64,000 nt of DNA from Medakamo hakoo (taxonomy: Eukaryota > Chlorophyta > Trebouxiophyceae > Coccomyxaceae), in assembly GCA_026636295.1 (NCBI GenBank), contig CP089456.1, positions 930,001 through 994,000 on the forward strand, read 5' to 3'. Shown piece by piece: positions 50,302 to 60,856 of the stretch (positions are counted from its first letter, which is position 1; every line of letters starts with the position of its first letter). The position numbers and the translations under genes were made by a program. Below the pieces are notes generated by a model. It was not told the DNA's origin and ran no database searches. It saw only the letters and a list, made by a program, of their open reading frames with translations.

Positions 50302-51935
50302 ATGGCGTCGTCGCGTCAGGTCTGGCCGCTCGTGCCGACCGCGGGCGCGCCAAAGGTCGTGTGCGACGTGCTTGTGAAGGCACGGACAGCCTGGCTGAAG
50401 GTGGAGGACGTGGTCGACATCCTGAGGAATTATAGGTGCGTCGTGAAAGGGTGGCGGAAGGGGCGGGACGGCGGCGGCGCGGCGCATGAAAAAGCGGGAG
50501 CAGGATGAGAGGTTTCCCCCGCTCGCGCTCGACGCGTTTGTCGGCGGGCACTGAAAACCGCGTGGCTAGGCCCCCGTCCCCCCCGGCTCTCACGTGCCCC
50601 ATCCCTCCCGCCCTGCCCACAGAGCCTACGGCTTCCCCGTCTCCCGGGACCCGCCCGACCGGCCGCCAGGTACGCACTGTGGCCTTGAAAGAGCGCGGGC
50701 CGGCCCCGCGGCGGCGGCGCTTGCTTAAGAGGAGGGGAGCGCGCGCGCGCGCGCAATCGCGCCGGCTGCTCCCTCACACAAAAATCTCCCCACCCCATCC
50801 CTCATCTCCAGGCGGCTCCATCTTCCTCTTCGACCGCCGCGCCGCCCGCGGCTTCCGCCGCGACGGCCACGCCTGGCGCACCAAGGCCGACGGCCGCACC
50901 GTGCGGGAGACGCACGAAAGACTGAGGCCGTCCAGCGCGAAGAGCGGCGGCGGCGGCGGCGGCGGGGTCAACTGCTTTTACGCGCACGCCGACCCGGCGA
51001 CCGCGCCCGCGTCGCCCGGCGGCCTGACGCTCCAGCGCCGGTGCTTTGTGCTGTTGGAGGGCGATGCGGGGCTGGCCCTGGTCCAGTACCTGGACGTTGT
51101 CCCGTCCGCGACGCGCCTGGCCCGCGCGGCGCGCGAGCGCGCGGCCGCGGTCGCGTCTGCTGCCGCGGCCGCGGCCGCGGCCGCCGTCGCGGCCGCCCAC
51201 CACCCGCCCTGTTGTGCGGCCTCCGAGTCGGGCGGCCCGTCCACGCCCGGCGACGCGTCCGGGAGGTCGAGCCCCGCCTGCTCGGCCGGCACCTGCTGTG
51301 CCGGCGCCGCGCACGCGCACCACCACCGCGCGTACGCGGCGGCGACGGCCGCGCGGCTGGCCGCGCTCGCGCGCGCCGCGTCGGCGCCGTCCATCATTGC
51401 CAGCAGCGCGGGGACGGCGACGACGGCGACCGCGAGCACGGCCGCGCCGGGCGGGACGTGGGCCCGGCGTGACGGCGCCCTGGTGACGACCGGCGTGTTT
51501 GATGGCGGGCCGGACCCGCTCGCGCACACGGCGCCCGTGCTGCCGGTTGCGCCCGTGTCTGCGTTTGCCGCGCTCGCCGCCGGCGGCGTCGGCGGCGCCG
51601 GCGCAGCGGCCGGGCCGACGGCCGGCCAACAGCCGCCGCTGTCCGGCCTCACCCGCGCCGCCACCACGCCCGCGTCCCTGCTCCTGACGTCCGCGCCGTC
51701 CATCGGGCCGCTGCACGCCGCGCCGTCCTTCGACCGCGGCACGGTCCAGACGGGCGAGACGCTCGAGGCAGCGGCCGCAGCCGCGGCCTCGGCCGTCTTT
51801 GGCCGGGCCGGGTCTGGCGGCGCGCTCCCCCCGCCCCCACCTCCGCCCGCGGGCGTCGTCCTCACCCTGTCCCGGGCGTCGTCGGCAGCCATGGCGCCGC
51901 CGCTGCCGATGCCGGACGCCAACAGCCTGTTTTGA
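50302..51935 (+). CDS. CG-1-domain (CAMTA-like) DNA-binding protein
   Basis: A 434-residue protein. Exons are 50302-50435, 50623-50669 and 50812-51935. Introns (GTGCGT phase 2, GTACGC phase 1) restore the CG-1 domain: WLKVEDVVDILRNYR, AYGFPVSRDPPDRPPGGSIFLFDRR, GFRRDGHAWRTKADGRTVRETHERLR, then a short Gly-rich insert, VNCFYAHAD and LQRRCFVLLEG..GLALVQYLDV. CG-1 is the CGCG-binding domain of calmodulin-binding transcription activators. The rest (about 165-434) is low-complexity Ala/Thr/Ser/Pro with a Cys/His patch. The TIG, ankyrin and IQ parts of canonical CAMTAs are missing, and the next gene starts beyond a spacer, so this is a CG-1-only form. It may bind DNA without direct calmodulin control. 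Confidence 0.82.
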
Positions 51936-52621
51936 GAACCCTCGTTTTTTTTGCCGACCCGCCCCTCCACGTTTCCAGCGAGAACGAAAAGCGCCGGCGG
52001 ACTGCCCGCCCCCCTAGCTGGGGGCTGTGGCGGCCCCCCGCCTTCCCTCCTGGATCCAAGCGCAACGCTACACATCCCCGTCGTGACGACAGGGCGGGAT
52101 CCTTTCGAAGAAGACTGGAGCGCGCGGCCGCCCACCCGCGCGCTTCGCCACCCTTGCCTCATCTTTTTTCTTTTCATTTATTTGCCGTTTCACATCACTG
52201 TTTATAAAAATCCCGGCCCGTAGGCGCGTGCCTTTCACATTTGCGTGCAGATTTCCCCAGACTTTCTTTTCGTCGTTTTGCTTTTTAGGTTTCACGCCGG
52301 AGAAGTGTTTTCCTTCGCGCCGACCGAGGCGCGCCCCCCCCCCCTTTTTTTCCCTTCCCGCCCCTCCTTCTTTTATTTCGCCGACGCTGTTTGTTCTTTT
52401 TCAATTGTGTGCTCCAACCCTTGCAACTTGTTGTGCGTCCTTGTCAGAGAACCCAAAACCGCTGTAATGGTTTTTTCTCCACGAAAACAACACTGGGAAC
52501 TGTTTTCTCACCGACATGCTTCGAAGAAGAAAACGTTTTTTCACCCTCTCCGTCCATCCATCCATCCACCCCACCCCACCCCACCCCACCCCACCCTCTC
52601 ACGTTCCGTCCACCCCCTGCC
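51936..52621. other. convergent spacer with AT-richer island
   Basis: 686 bp between the stops of two convergent genes, long for this genome. From about 52140 to 52540 it is rich in T-runs. It has a TATA-like TTTATAAAAATCCC at 52201 and inverted GAAAACA/TGTTTTC arms near 52482 and 52500. No conserved frame; an RNA gene is possible but not shown. Confidence 0.4.
52568..52596. repeat. (CACCC)n pentamer repeat
   Basis: About six tandem CACCC units preceded by three CCAT units, just downstream of the tRNA-binding protein stop. The minus strand reads GGGTG repeats. Confidence 0.9.
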
Positions 52622-53476
52622 TCACGAAATGTTGCCGGCGCCCAAGCTCGCACACGTGACGGCCTCCCCGCCCGGCCCCACCATGACCGCGCCCTGCCAC
52701 GTCGCCACACGGTCGGCGCTCGTCTTCAAATCTGGCTGCACGGCCTCCCACACCTTCTTCTTGGCGACCTGGTTGGGCGACGCGGGCGGCGGTGCCTCGC
52801 CCGGGCGCGCGCCGTCCGTGTCGAAACCCAGCCGGTCACCCGGGTTGGACCCTGCCGGCGGGTCCAGCGGTTCCACGGCCGTGTGGTCGGCGTTGGACGC
52901 GCACAGCAGCATGCCGTCCGATTTGACGCCGCGCATGTTGCGCGCTTTCAAGTTGCACAGGGCGACGACCAGGCGGTTTTCCAAGGCCTCCTGCGGGACG
53001 TACGACACGAGGCCGGAGACGATGGTGCGGGGGCCCTCCGGGTCGCCCAGGTCGACTTTCTCGATGTACAGGCTGCGTGTGGGGATGGGAGCGACAGGCG
53101 GGTGAGGGGGCGGCGATATGGGATGAGGGTCGTGGCTAGGTATCGCGCGGCGCGGGGCGCGAGCACGAGCTTTTGCCGGAAAAACAACAACACCAACTCA
53201 CCCGTCCGCGTCCGGGTGGACGGCCACCTCCAGGATGCGGCCGACCCGGATGTCCAGCTTGGTGACGGCGGGCGCGTCGTCCGAGGGTGCGGCGGCAGGC
53301 GGGGCGTCGGCGACGGAGGCAGCCGGTGCGCCGTCGCCTTCGGCGCGGGCCGCCACGCTGCGGCGCGGCGCGGACACCACGGGCACGCAGCCAGCCGCAC
53401 GGACGGCTGGCGCCGCCAGCTGTCCTCGGGCACGGGCCAGCAGCGAGGAGGCGCGTGGGGCGAGCGTGAATGCCAT
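52622..53476 (-). CDS. plastid-targeted tRNA-binding OB-fold (EMAPII-like) protein
   Basis: A 241-residue stand-alone tRNA-binding domain protein of the Arc1/AIMP1/EMAPII type. Exon 1 is 53476-53202, the intron is 53201-53073 (GTGAGT, phase 2), and exon 2 is 53072-52622. Exon 1 encodes MAFTLAPRASSLLARARGQL..., a transit-type leader, an Ala/Pro linker, then VTKLDIRVGRILEVAVHPDADG. Exon 2 continues LYIEKVDLG...GPRTIVSGLVSYV, LENRLVVALCNLKARNMRGVKSDGMLLCASNAD and the VEPLDPP segment. These OB folds bind the outside corner of tRNA and aid aminoacyl-tRNA synthetases. The gene is head-to-head with MetRS, which carries the same domain, with 168 bp between ATGs. Confidence 0.85.
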
Positions 53477-53644
53477 CCTTATTCTTTTGTCTCTCGTCGT
53501 CGGACGTTGTGAGAGCGCCCCACCCGCCGACTGTGGCTCCCCGCCCGCATTGCTTTCTCGCCGTCGCAAGAGAGCGGCTGCGCCTTGCACGGTCACAGCG
53601 GCCGCTCTGATCGCAGGGACGCGACCCCAGCTGACTGCGCAACC
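53477..53644. promoter_or_regulatory. short bidirectional promoter, tRNA-binding protein / MetRS
   Basis: Only 168 bp separate the two divergent start codons, so 5' UTRs and promoter elements must be shared. It contains a GCGGCCGC site at 53599. No TATA box seen. Confidence 0.55.
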
Positions 53645-56600
53645 ATGCCGCCCACCCTCCACGCCCGCCCCTCCGACCCGCAGGCCCTGAAAGCCCTGGC
53701 CGCAGCTGCCGCAGCTGGCGCGGCAGCCGGCGCCGCTGCGTCGCCCGCCCCAGAACTCAAGCCGGCGTCCACGCCCGGCCTGCGCCTGGACTTGGGCGAC
53801 GCCGGCGTGCTCGAGGAACCCAACGCCATTGCCCGGTACCTAGGTGAGTCCGTGGATCGAGTGGGCGGGCGCCACGGAAAATGAGTCGATCGGCGTTCCC
53901 TTGGCGCTCACCCCAACCTGTCGCGCCCCTCCCCACCCCCCCACACCAGCCGGCGTCGCCCTGGCCCCACCACCCTCGTCCGCCCTCACCCACGACGCCT
54001 GGCTGGAATGGGAGGAGCGCGTCCTGCGGCCCGCGGCTGTGGGCGGCGGCTCGGCGGCCGACCTGGAGGCCGCGCTGGCCCACCTTGCTGGGGCTGTGAG
54101 CGGTGGCGGGGCATGGCTGTCCGGCGGGCCCGACGCGGGCCTGGCGGACGTGGCGGTCTACTTCACGCTGGTCGGCCGTGAACAGGTGAGGCAGGAGAGA
54201 GAGAGAGGAGCGGGTGGGAGTGGGCGCGCGCGCGCCGTCTTGCATCCCCGTGCGTCGTCCCCTCCCTCTCATTGCTTTCCATCCCCGCCCCATCCCTCGA
54301 AACACCAGGCGCCCTCCCTCCCGCCGCCCGTCTCCTCCTACCTCGCCCGGGCCGCCCGCCACCCGGCCGTCTCGTCCGCGCTGGCCTCCATCCCGCCCGG
54401 CTCGCCGTCGCCCGCGGACGTCGCGGCCGCCGACGCGGCGGCGGCGGCGGCGGCGCGCCCCCCGCTCCCCACCGCCGGCGTCCGCAACCTTCTCATCACG
54501 TCCGCCCTGCCGTACGTCAACAACGTGCCGCACCTGGGCAACATCGTCGGCTGCGTCCTGTCCGCGGACGCGTACACCCGGTTCGCCCGGGCCCGCGGCC
54601 ACAACGCGCTCTTCGTGTGCGGGACGGACGAGTACGGGACCGCGACCGAGACCAAGGCGCTGGAGGAGGGCCTGTCCTGCGCGGCCCTGTGCGACAAGTA
54701 CCACGCCGTCCACGCCCGGGTGTACGACTGGTTCCGCATCAGCTTTGACCGGTTTGGCCGGACGCCCACCTGGCAGCAGACGGCCATCGCGCAGGCCATC
54801 TTCGCCGACCTGGAGGAGGGCGGCCTCCTGGCCGAGGAGGACGTGCAACAACTGTACTCGGAGGCGGCGGGGAAGTTCCTGGCCGACCGGTTCGTGGAGG
54901 GGACGTGCCCCAAGTGCGGCTACCCCGACGCGCGCGGCGACCAGTGCGACGGGTGCGGCGGCCTGCTCAACCCGACGGAGCTGGTCAACCCCCGGTGCAA
55001 GCTGACGGGGACGACGCCGGTCCTGCGGTCCACGCGCCACGTCTTCCTGGACCTGCCCGCCCTGACGCCCGACCTGGCGGCGTACCACGCGGCCGCGTCG
55101 TCCGCGGGCGGCTGGTCCGCCAACTGCGTCCACACCACGGCGGCCTGGATGCGGGACGGCCTCCGCCCGCGGTGCATCACCCGCGACCTGAAGTGGGGCA
55201 CGCCCGTGCCGGGCGCCGGCGCGGGCGCGGGCAAGGTCTTCTACGTCTGGTTCGACGCGCCGATCGGGTACATCAGCATCACGGCCGGCCTGGGCCCGGG
55301 CGTCTGGGAAGCCTGGTGGAAGGCCGGGCAGGGCGCAGCACGCGGCGGCGGCGGCGGCGGGGACGGCGCGGGACCGCCAGACGTCGAGCTCGTCCAGTTC
55401 ATGGGCAAGGACAACACCGCCTTCCACACCGTCATCTTCCCCGCCACCCTGCTGGGCACGGCCCGGGCGGCCGCGTCGGGCGTCGACGGGTCGGCGCAGC
55501 CCTCCACCCCCGCCGGCGCGGTGCCGCGCCCCAAACCCGGGGGCTGGACCCTGATGAAGTCCATCTCCGTCACCGAGTACCTCACGTTCGAGGGCGGCAA
55601 GTTTTCTAAATCCCGCGGATCCGGCGTGTTCGGCGATGACGCCGCATCGACGGGCATCCCGGCCGACGTGTGGCGGTATTACCTTCTGTCGGGCCGCCCC
55701 GAAGCCGCGGACACCGACTTCAAATGGTCGGACTTGGCTGCCCGCTGCAACGGCGAGCTGCTCGCCAACCTGGGCAACTTCTGCCACCGGTCGCTGTCTT
55801 TTGCCGCGTCCCGCCTGGGCGGTGTGGTGCCTGAACCTGCGGCGCCCGGCACGCCCGCCGCCGAAGCCGTGGCAGGCCTGACGGCCGCCGTGGCGCCGTT
55901 GGTGGCCGCCTACGTCACCGCGATGGAGGCCTGCAAGATTCGCGAGGGCGCGCGCCTGCTCCTCGCCACGTCCGCCGCGGGCAACAAGTTCTTGCAGGAT
56001 GCCGCGCCCTGGGCTGTGTTGAAAGCGGACCCGGCTGCTGCGGGCGGCCTGATCCGCGGGGCGCTGGGCCTCGTCGCACTCCTGTCGGGGATGACGGGCC
56101 CGTTCATGCCCGACGCGGCGGACGGCATGGCGGCCCAGGTCGGGCTGGGCCGCCCCGCCAAGTTGGACGACGCCACGATCGCGACGGCGTCGGCTGACTT
56201 GGGCGCCCTGCTGCAAAGCGGCGCACCCTTGGGCACGCCCGCCGTCCTGTTCCAGGCCATTCCGAAGGAGGTGGAGGAGGCGTTGCGCGCGCGCTTTGGC
56301 GGCGGGAGCCAGGCCGAGGCAGGCGCGCCCGCGACGGCCGCGCCGCCCGCGCCCGGCGCCGCGCCCAAGAAACCGGCCAAAGCCAAGGCCGGCAAAGATG
56401 CCAAGGCCGCGTCTGCGTCCGCGCCCGCCGCCGGCGCGCCCTCCACCTCCGCCGCAGCCGCCCCCGAAGACGCGGCCATCGCCGGCCTGGACTTCCGCGT
56501 CGGCCGCATCGTGGCCGCCGACAAGCACCCCAACGCGGATTCGCTGTATGTCGAGCAGATCGACTTGGGCGAAGCCGAGGGCCCGCGCACCATCGTGTCC

Positions 56601-56963
56601 GGCCTGGCCAAGTACTGCAGCCTGGACTCCCTGCGCGGCAAGGCCGTCGTCGTCGTCGCCAACCTCAAACCTGCGAAGATGCGGGACATCCTTTCAGCCG
56701 GCATGGTACTGTGCGCGTCCGCCGGCGATGTGTGCCAGCCCATCGACCCGCCGCCCGGCGCGGCCATCGGCGAGCGCGTGCTCTTCGAAGGCCTGACGAC
56801 CGGCCCGCCCGAACCCGTCCACAAAAAAGTGGGCAAGCTGTTCGATGCGGCCGCGCCGCACCTGAAAGTCGGCGACGACGGCGTGTGCCGTTTCAAGGGC
56901 GTGCCCTTCGGGACGGGTGCCGGGCCGGTGACGAGCGGCGTGCCGGGCGGAGCGATCAAGTGA
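53645..56963 (+). CDS. methionyl-tRNA synthetase, cytosolic
   Basis: A 1029-residue class-I synthetase. Exons are 53645-53843, 53950-54185 and 54309-56963. Introns (GTGAGT phase 1, GTGAGG phase 0) match. Residues 1-190 are a GST-C-like module (YLAGVALAP, WLEWEERVL, LADVAVYFTLVG), as used in eukaryotic multisynthetase complexes. The catalytic core has the HIGH equivalent PHLGN (about 219-223), a zinc knuckle CPKCGYPDARGDQCDGCGGLLNP, WFDAPIGYISIT, MGKDN..FH, and KFSKS (576-580). The anticodon domain follows. A basic/Ala linker leads to a C-terminal EMAPII-type OB fold (from about 870: LDFRVGRIVAADKHPNAD). The second intron (123 nt) is a multiple of three without stops, so retention would add 41 residues in frame. 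Confidence 0.93.
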
Positions 56964-57083
56964 AGTTTATGTGTGCGTGTGTGTGTGAGAGAGAGAGAGC
57001 GTGGGCGTGGGATGGACGGGGACGGATGGGGGGAGGGGGGAGACGAGGGTTGCGCTGTTTTTCTGCTGGAATGTTTCTTCACC

Positions 57084-58434
57084 TCACGCCCGCCGGCGCT
57101 TGGCCGCGCCACCACCTTTCGCCCGCCGGGCCTCCAGCCGCGCCGCCGCCGCGGCAAACTCTTCCTCCGTCGGCGGCTCGGGCGCCTTCGCCGCCGCGGC
57201 TTTCCCCTTCCCCTTCCCACCCCCGCCGCCCGCCCGCGCTTCGACCGACGCGACGACGCCCGCCAGCCGGTCCGCGGCCTTGGCCCGCATGGCCAGGGCG
57301 AGGGCGGCCTCGCCACCGCTCTTCCCACCGCCACGCCCACCGCCCGTCACCCGGGGTTTCAGCGGGTCGGCGGGCGCCGGCCTGCCGTCCACGGCCGCCC
57401 TCTTCCACGCCTTGAACTTTGCAAACGCCGGCACGGTGCCAGCCCGCACCGCGGCCTCCACCGCGTCCGCGAAGCGGTGCGAGTCCCGGGCCGGGTCGGA
57501 GCAGGGCAGCCATTCAAACACCCGGCCCATGTCGCCGGCGTGCTTGGAGTACAGTTCCAGAAGCTCGGCTTCCTCGGACGGCGACCCGCGGAAATCTTTC
57601 TCGTACGCGTCCAGGTCGCCCTCTTCCACCCGCTTGTACAGGCCGCGGAAGTATTCATACAGAGCGTCGAAGGACTGGCCGGCTAGGGGCGACGCCTCGT
57701 CGTCCAGCGCGCCCGTCTGGTCGTAGAGCTTGCGGCTGTTTTTTTTCCCCGTTTTTGTTGAATGGTGAGAAAAACGAGGCGGACAGAGAAGCAAGGCGCG
57801 CCTTCGGAACCCGGCCAACCCACACAAGACTCACCGTTCCGGGTCGGACAGGACAGCGTAGATGCGTTGCAGCGACTGGAACTTGGCCTTGGCCTCCTGT
57901 TTTGGGTTGGGAGGAGGAGGAGCGGGGTGGGTGTGGTGAGGCGCGCGCGCGCGGCCCGCGGGCTGGCAGGGGGAGAGATGGGGGCGAGCAGGAGGCTCGC
58001 TTTCCCCCACCCCCACCCCTCTCTCATACCTCGTCGCCCGGGTTCTTGTCTGGGTGCAGCTGGACGGCCAGGCGCAGGTAGGCCTTGCGGATGTCGGGCT
58101 GTGTTGTTGTTGGGTGGGCGTGAGGGTGGATGGACAGGCGGGCGGGTTGAAAAAAAACGCCGCATGGTGTTTCCTTGCTTTGTTTTCGAGCGCACCCTCA
58201 CGCACAACCCCTCGCTTCATTTGGGCCACACGGCACGCACCTGCGACGCTGTTCTGGCCACGCCCAGCACCTGGCGTTGCAGGGGGAGGGTGGGTGGGTG
58301 AGTGCGGAGCGTAGGAGAGAGGCGTGGGCACGTTGCGAATGCGGCGCGAGAAGCGACGCGTCGCACACCCCGCCCCGCCCTCTCCCGCCACGCACCTCGT
58401 ACAGGCAGGTCACGCCCTCCAGGTCGGCCTTCAT
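57084..58434 (-). CDS. DNAJC9: DNAJC9-like J-domain protein
   Basis: A 283-residue J protein matching DNAJC9, which in animals is both an HSP70 co-chaperone and a histone H3-H4 chaperone. Five exons: 58434-58396, 58270-58241, 58098-58030, 57896-57835 and 57735-57084. Introns are phase 0, 0, 0 and 2, with donors GTGCGT, GTGCGT, GTATGA and GTGAGT. Joined, they give [36 protein letters not shown] (HPD motif), KFQSLQRIYAVLSDPE and RRKLYDQTG. The body has the DNAJC9 marks FDALYEYFRGLYKRVEEGDLDAYEKDFRGS..E...LLELY.KHAGDM. A Lys/Arg tail (AKRRRA) suggests nuclear entry. Exon 2 is only 30 nt. The J domain alone is cut by four introns, the highest density in the window. Confidence 0.88.
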
Positions 58435-58552
58435 GGTGGGGAAGGACGGGTGCCTTGGTGTTTCGTCTTCGAAAAAGCGCGGCAGGCGCGGGATTTGCAG
58501 AGTGGACCGCCCCGCGCCATCCATCCCATCATCCTCTCCCTCTCTCAAACGC

Positions 58553-60132
58553 TCATTCAATCCCCGGCGTCGCGGCGACAGGCACCGGCACGGGCATCCC
58601 CCGCACATCCCCTACCAGGCACGACACCACACTCCCCGCCGCCAGCGTCCCCGCCCGCGCCGGCAGTTCCAGGAGCGCCGTCGCCCCTCGCACGGAGCCC
58701 AGGCGGGACGAGATTTGGCCGCCCGTCGAGGTCGCGACAAACTGGCCGCCCTCGCCCAAGCCTGGCGGCACGTCGCCGCCCTCCCCGCCGCCGCCCTCCC
58801 AACTCAGCACGGCCCGGTGATACTCTGGCCGTTCCGGGTCCAGCTTGATGGGGGAGGCCAGGGACGCGTGCACCCGGCGCGGCCGCGGCTCCGCCCACCC
58901 GCCCAGCGCGCGCAGCGCGGGGCCGACCACGAGCGCAAAAGTCACCGCCGCGGACGCCGGGTTGCCGGGCAGGCCGAACGCCAGGACGGGGGGCGCACCG
59001 GCCGCCGCCGGCCGCCCGTCTGCGGCCGGCGGGCGCGCCAGGCTCGCGAACGTCAGCGGCTTGCCCGGCTTCATGCGGCACCGCCCAAAGTGGACGGTGC
59101 CGCGCGCCTCGAGCGCGGGTTTGACGACGTCAGCCGACCCCATCGACACCCCGCCCGTCGTCAGCAGGACGTCCGCGCCCGCTGCCAGCGCCCTGTCCAG
59201 CGCCGCATCCACGGACGCCCGGTCGTCGGGGACGATGCCTAGGTCCAGGACGGCCGACCCGGCCGCGCTCGCCAGGCCGAGCAGGAGCGGGCGGTTAGCG
59301 TCGTAGACCTTGCCGGGTGCGAGCGGCGTGGCCGCGCGCCGCGCGCCGCCGCCGCCGCCCCCTCCATTCCACTCGGCTCCGCCCGCGTCGGTGAGTTCGT
59401 CGCCCGTCGACAGGACGGCCACCAGCGGGCGGGCGTGCAAGCGGAGGGAGGCGACGCCGGCGGTGGCGGCCAGGCCGAGCTCGGCCGGCCCGACCACGTC
59501 GCCCGCCCTCAGAATGGCCTCGCCCGCCGCCACGTCCGACCCGACGGCCCGCACGTCCGCGCCCGGACCTGGCGCGGCCTTCAGGATGCGCACCCGTGTC
59601 GCGGACCCGTACCCGGCGTCGCCGCCCTCTTCGGCCTCGGTGTCTTCCACTTGAACCACAGCGTCCGCGCCGGATGGCAGGGGCGCGCCGGTGGTGATGT
59701 AAGCCACCGCGCCGGGCGGCAGCTGTTTTTCATTCGGGTCCGTCCCTGCTTCGACGGAAAAGGCGACGGGGTAGGAGCCGGGCGGGTCGGACGACCGGAC
59801 GGCGTAGCCGTCCTGCGTGTTTTTTGATGCGAGGCATTTTTTTTTAGTAAAGAGCAGCAGGGGCGGATGGGCAGTGGAATGGGAAAAACGGCGGCGAAGA
59901 GGCAGCCGCCGTCCTCCAAAGAGCCCCCTGTACACACCTTGATGGACGCAGGGAAAGGCGGCAGGGGCGACGCCGCAATGACATCTTCAGCGAGCACCCG
60001 CCCCAGGGCGTCGGGGCCCGCGGGCACGTCGACGGCCGGGAGGGGTGAGCGGATGGCGCCCAGCACGGCTTCCGTCGCAAAGGCGACGGACACCATCTTG
60101 TAGCCTGCCGCTGGGCCTTGCAGAGTCGTCAT
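58553..60132 (-). CDS. CNX1E: molybdopterin molybdenumtransferase (MoeA/CNX1E)
   Basis: A 484-residue MoeA-type protein that inserts molybdate into adenylated molybdopterin, the last step of molybdenum cofactor synthesis. Exon 1 is 60132-59938, the intron is 59937-59813 (GTGTGT, phase 0), and exon 2 is 59812-58553. Joined sequence reads PLPPFPASIK|DGYAVRSSD, the classic MoeA active-site loop. Then come ITTGAPLPSGADAVVQVEDT, GSDVAAGEAIL, VLSTGDEL, DANRP.L, TTGGVSMGSADVVKPAL, FGRCRMKPGKPLTFA and AFGLPGNPASAAVTF. The protein ends after domain IV, with no G (MogA-like) domain, whereas land-plant CNX1 fuses E and G. Its product serves nitrate reductase and other molybdoenzymes. Confidence 0.93.
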
Positions 60133-60751
60133 CTCGGCGCGGTGGGCTTGGGGGTCTGTGGCGGTCTGTGCGTGCGCGGGCGGCCGAAAGGTCCAGAGAG
60201 CTAGCCAATGCCGCGTCTGTGGCGCCGCGTGTTTCCCGTTTTGTCGGCCCTCTCTGTTGCCTTTCCTCTCGTCGCCCTTGGGCCGTCGTCGCTTTTTACA
60301 ACAAAAAACAAAACAACTTTTTGCGTGCGCACGCAAAAAGGAAAGGGCCTTAAGAAGAAGAAACACACACGTTCCATGCATTGTCGTTGTTTTAAGGGTT
60401 GGGGGGACTCTTCTGATGCGGGGAAAAGAATGGGGTGGTGGTGGGGAGGCCACTGTGCGCGTGGGCAGGGAAAATGAGGAGGGGGCGGCCGGGAGGGGAT
60501 GCGGCCTCCCGCCCCCCCTCTCTCTTCTACGTCGCCTGCGCCGCACGCGCACGACCGCACAGGCCGCCCGGCTTGGGCATTAAAGAAAGACAGTACAAAC
60601 AGTGGAGGAGGCGCGACGGCGGGGTGTGCAACCCGGGGCGCCCGCGCTGGGCTGAAGGCTACGGCGAAAGGGGGGGGGGGGGGCGAGCGCTGCTAAAGCT
60701 CTAGGGGGGGGCGGCGGCTGACGGGGGGCGGTGGTGGGCGCGCGCTGGCCG
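60133..60751. promoter_or_regulatory. MoeA 5' region and PP2C 3' region
   Basis: 619 bp with no conserved frame. It holds a T/A-rich stretch (60290-60345), an inverted TTTTTGCGTGCGCACGCAAAAAG around 60318-60340, a G12 run near 60668 and a GGGGGGGC tract near 60704. Confidence 0.4.
60318..60340. repeat. inverted repeat TTTTTGCGTGC/GCACGCAAAAA
   Basis: Eleven-base perfect inverted arms around a GTGCGCAC-type core in the MoeA upstream region. It could be an operator-like palindrome or form a hairpin in a transcript. Confidence 0.7.
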
Positions 60752-60825
60752 CTAGCCATCGTCGGCCGGCGGCGGCGCGTCCGCCTGGTCGGCGGCCGCG
60801 GGCGCGGCGGCTGCTTCACCACCAC

Positions 60826-60856
<31 letters not shown>

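Noticed and set aside
52553-52596. Telomere-like repeat
   Set aside because: The unit is CACCC (GGGTG), not the TTTAGGG or TTTTAGGG of green lineages, and only about six copies lie inside a gene-rich region.
53757-56528. 923-codon antisense frame opposite MetRS
   Set aside because: It mirrors the third-codon GC bias of MetRS, has no domain, and consists of Arg/Gly/His-rich shadow sequence.
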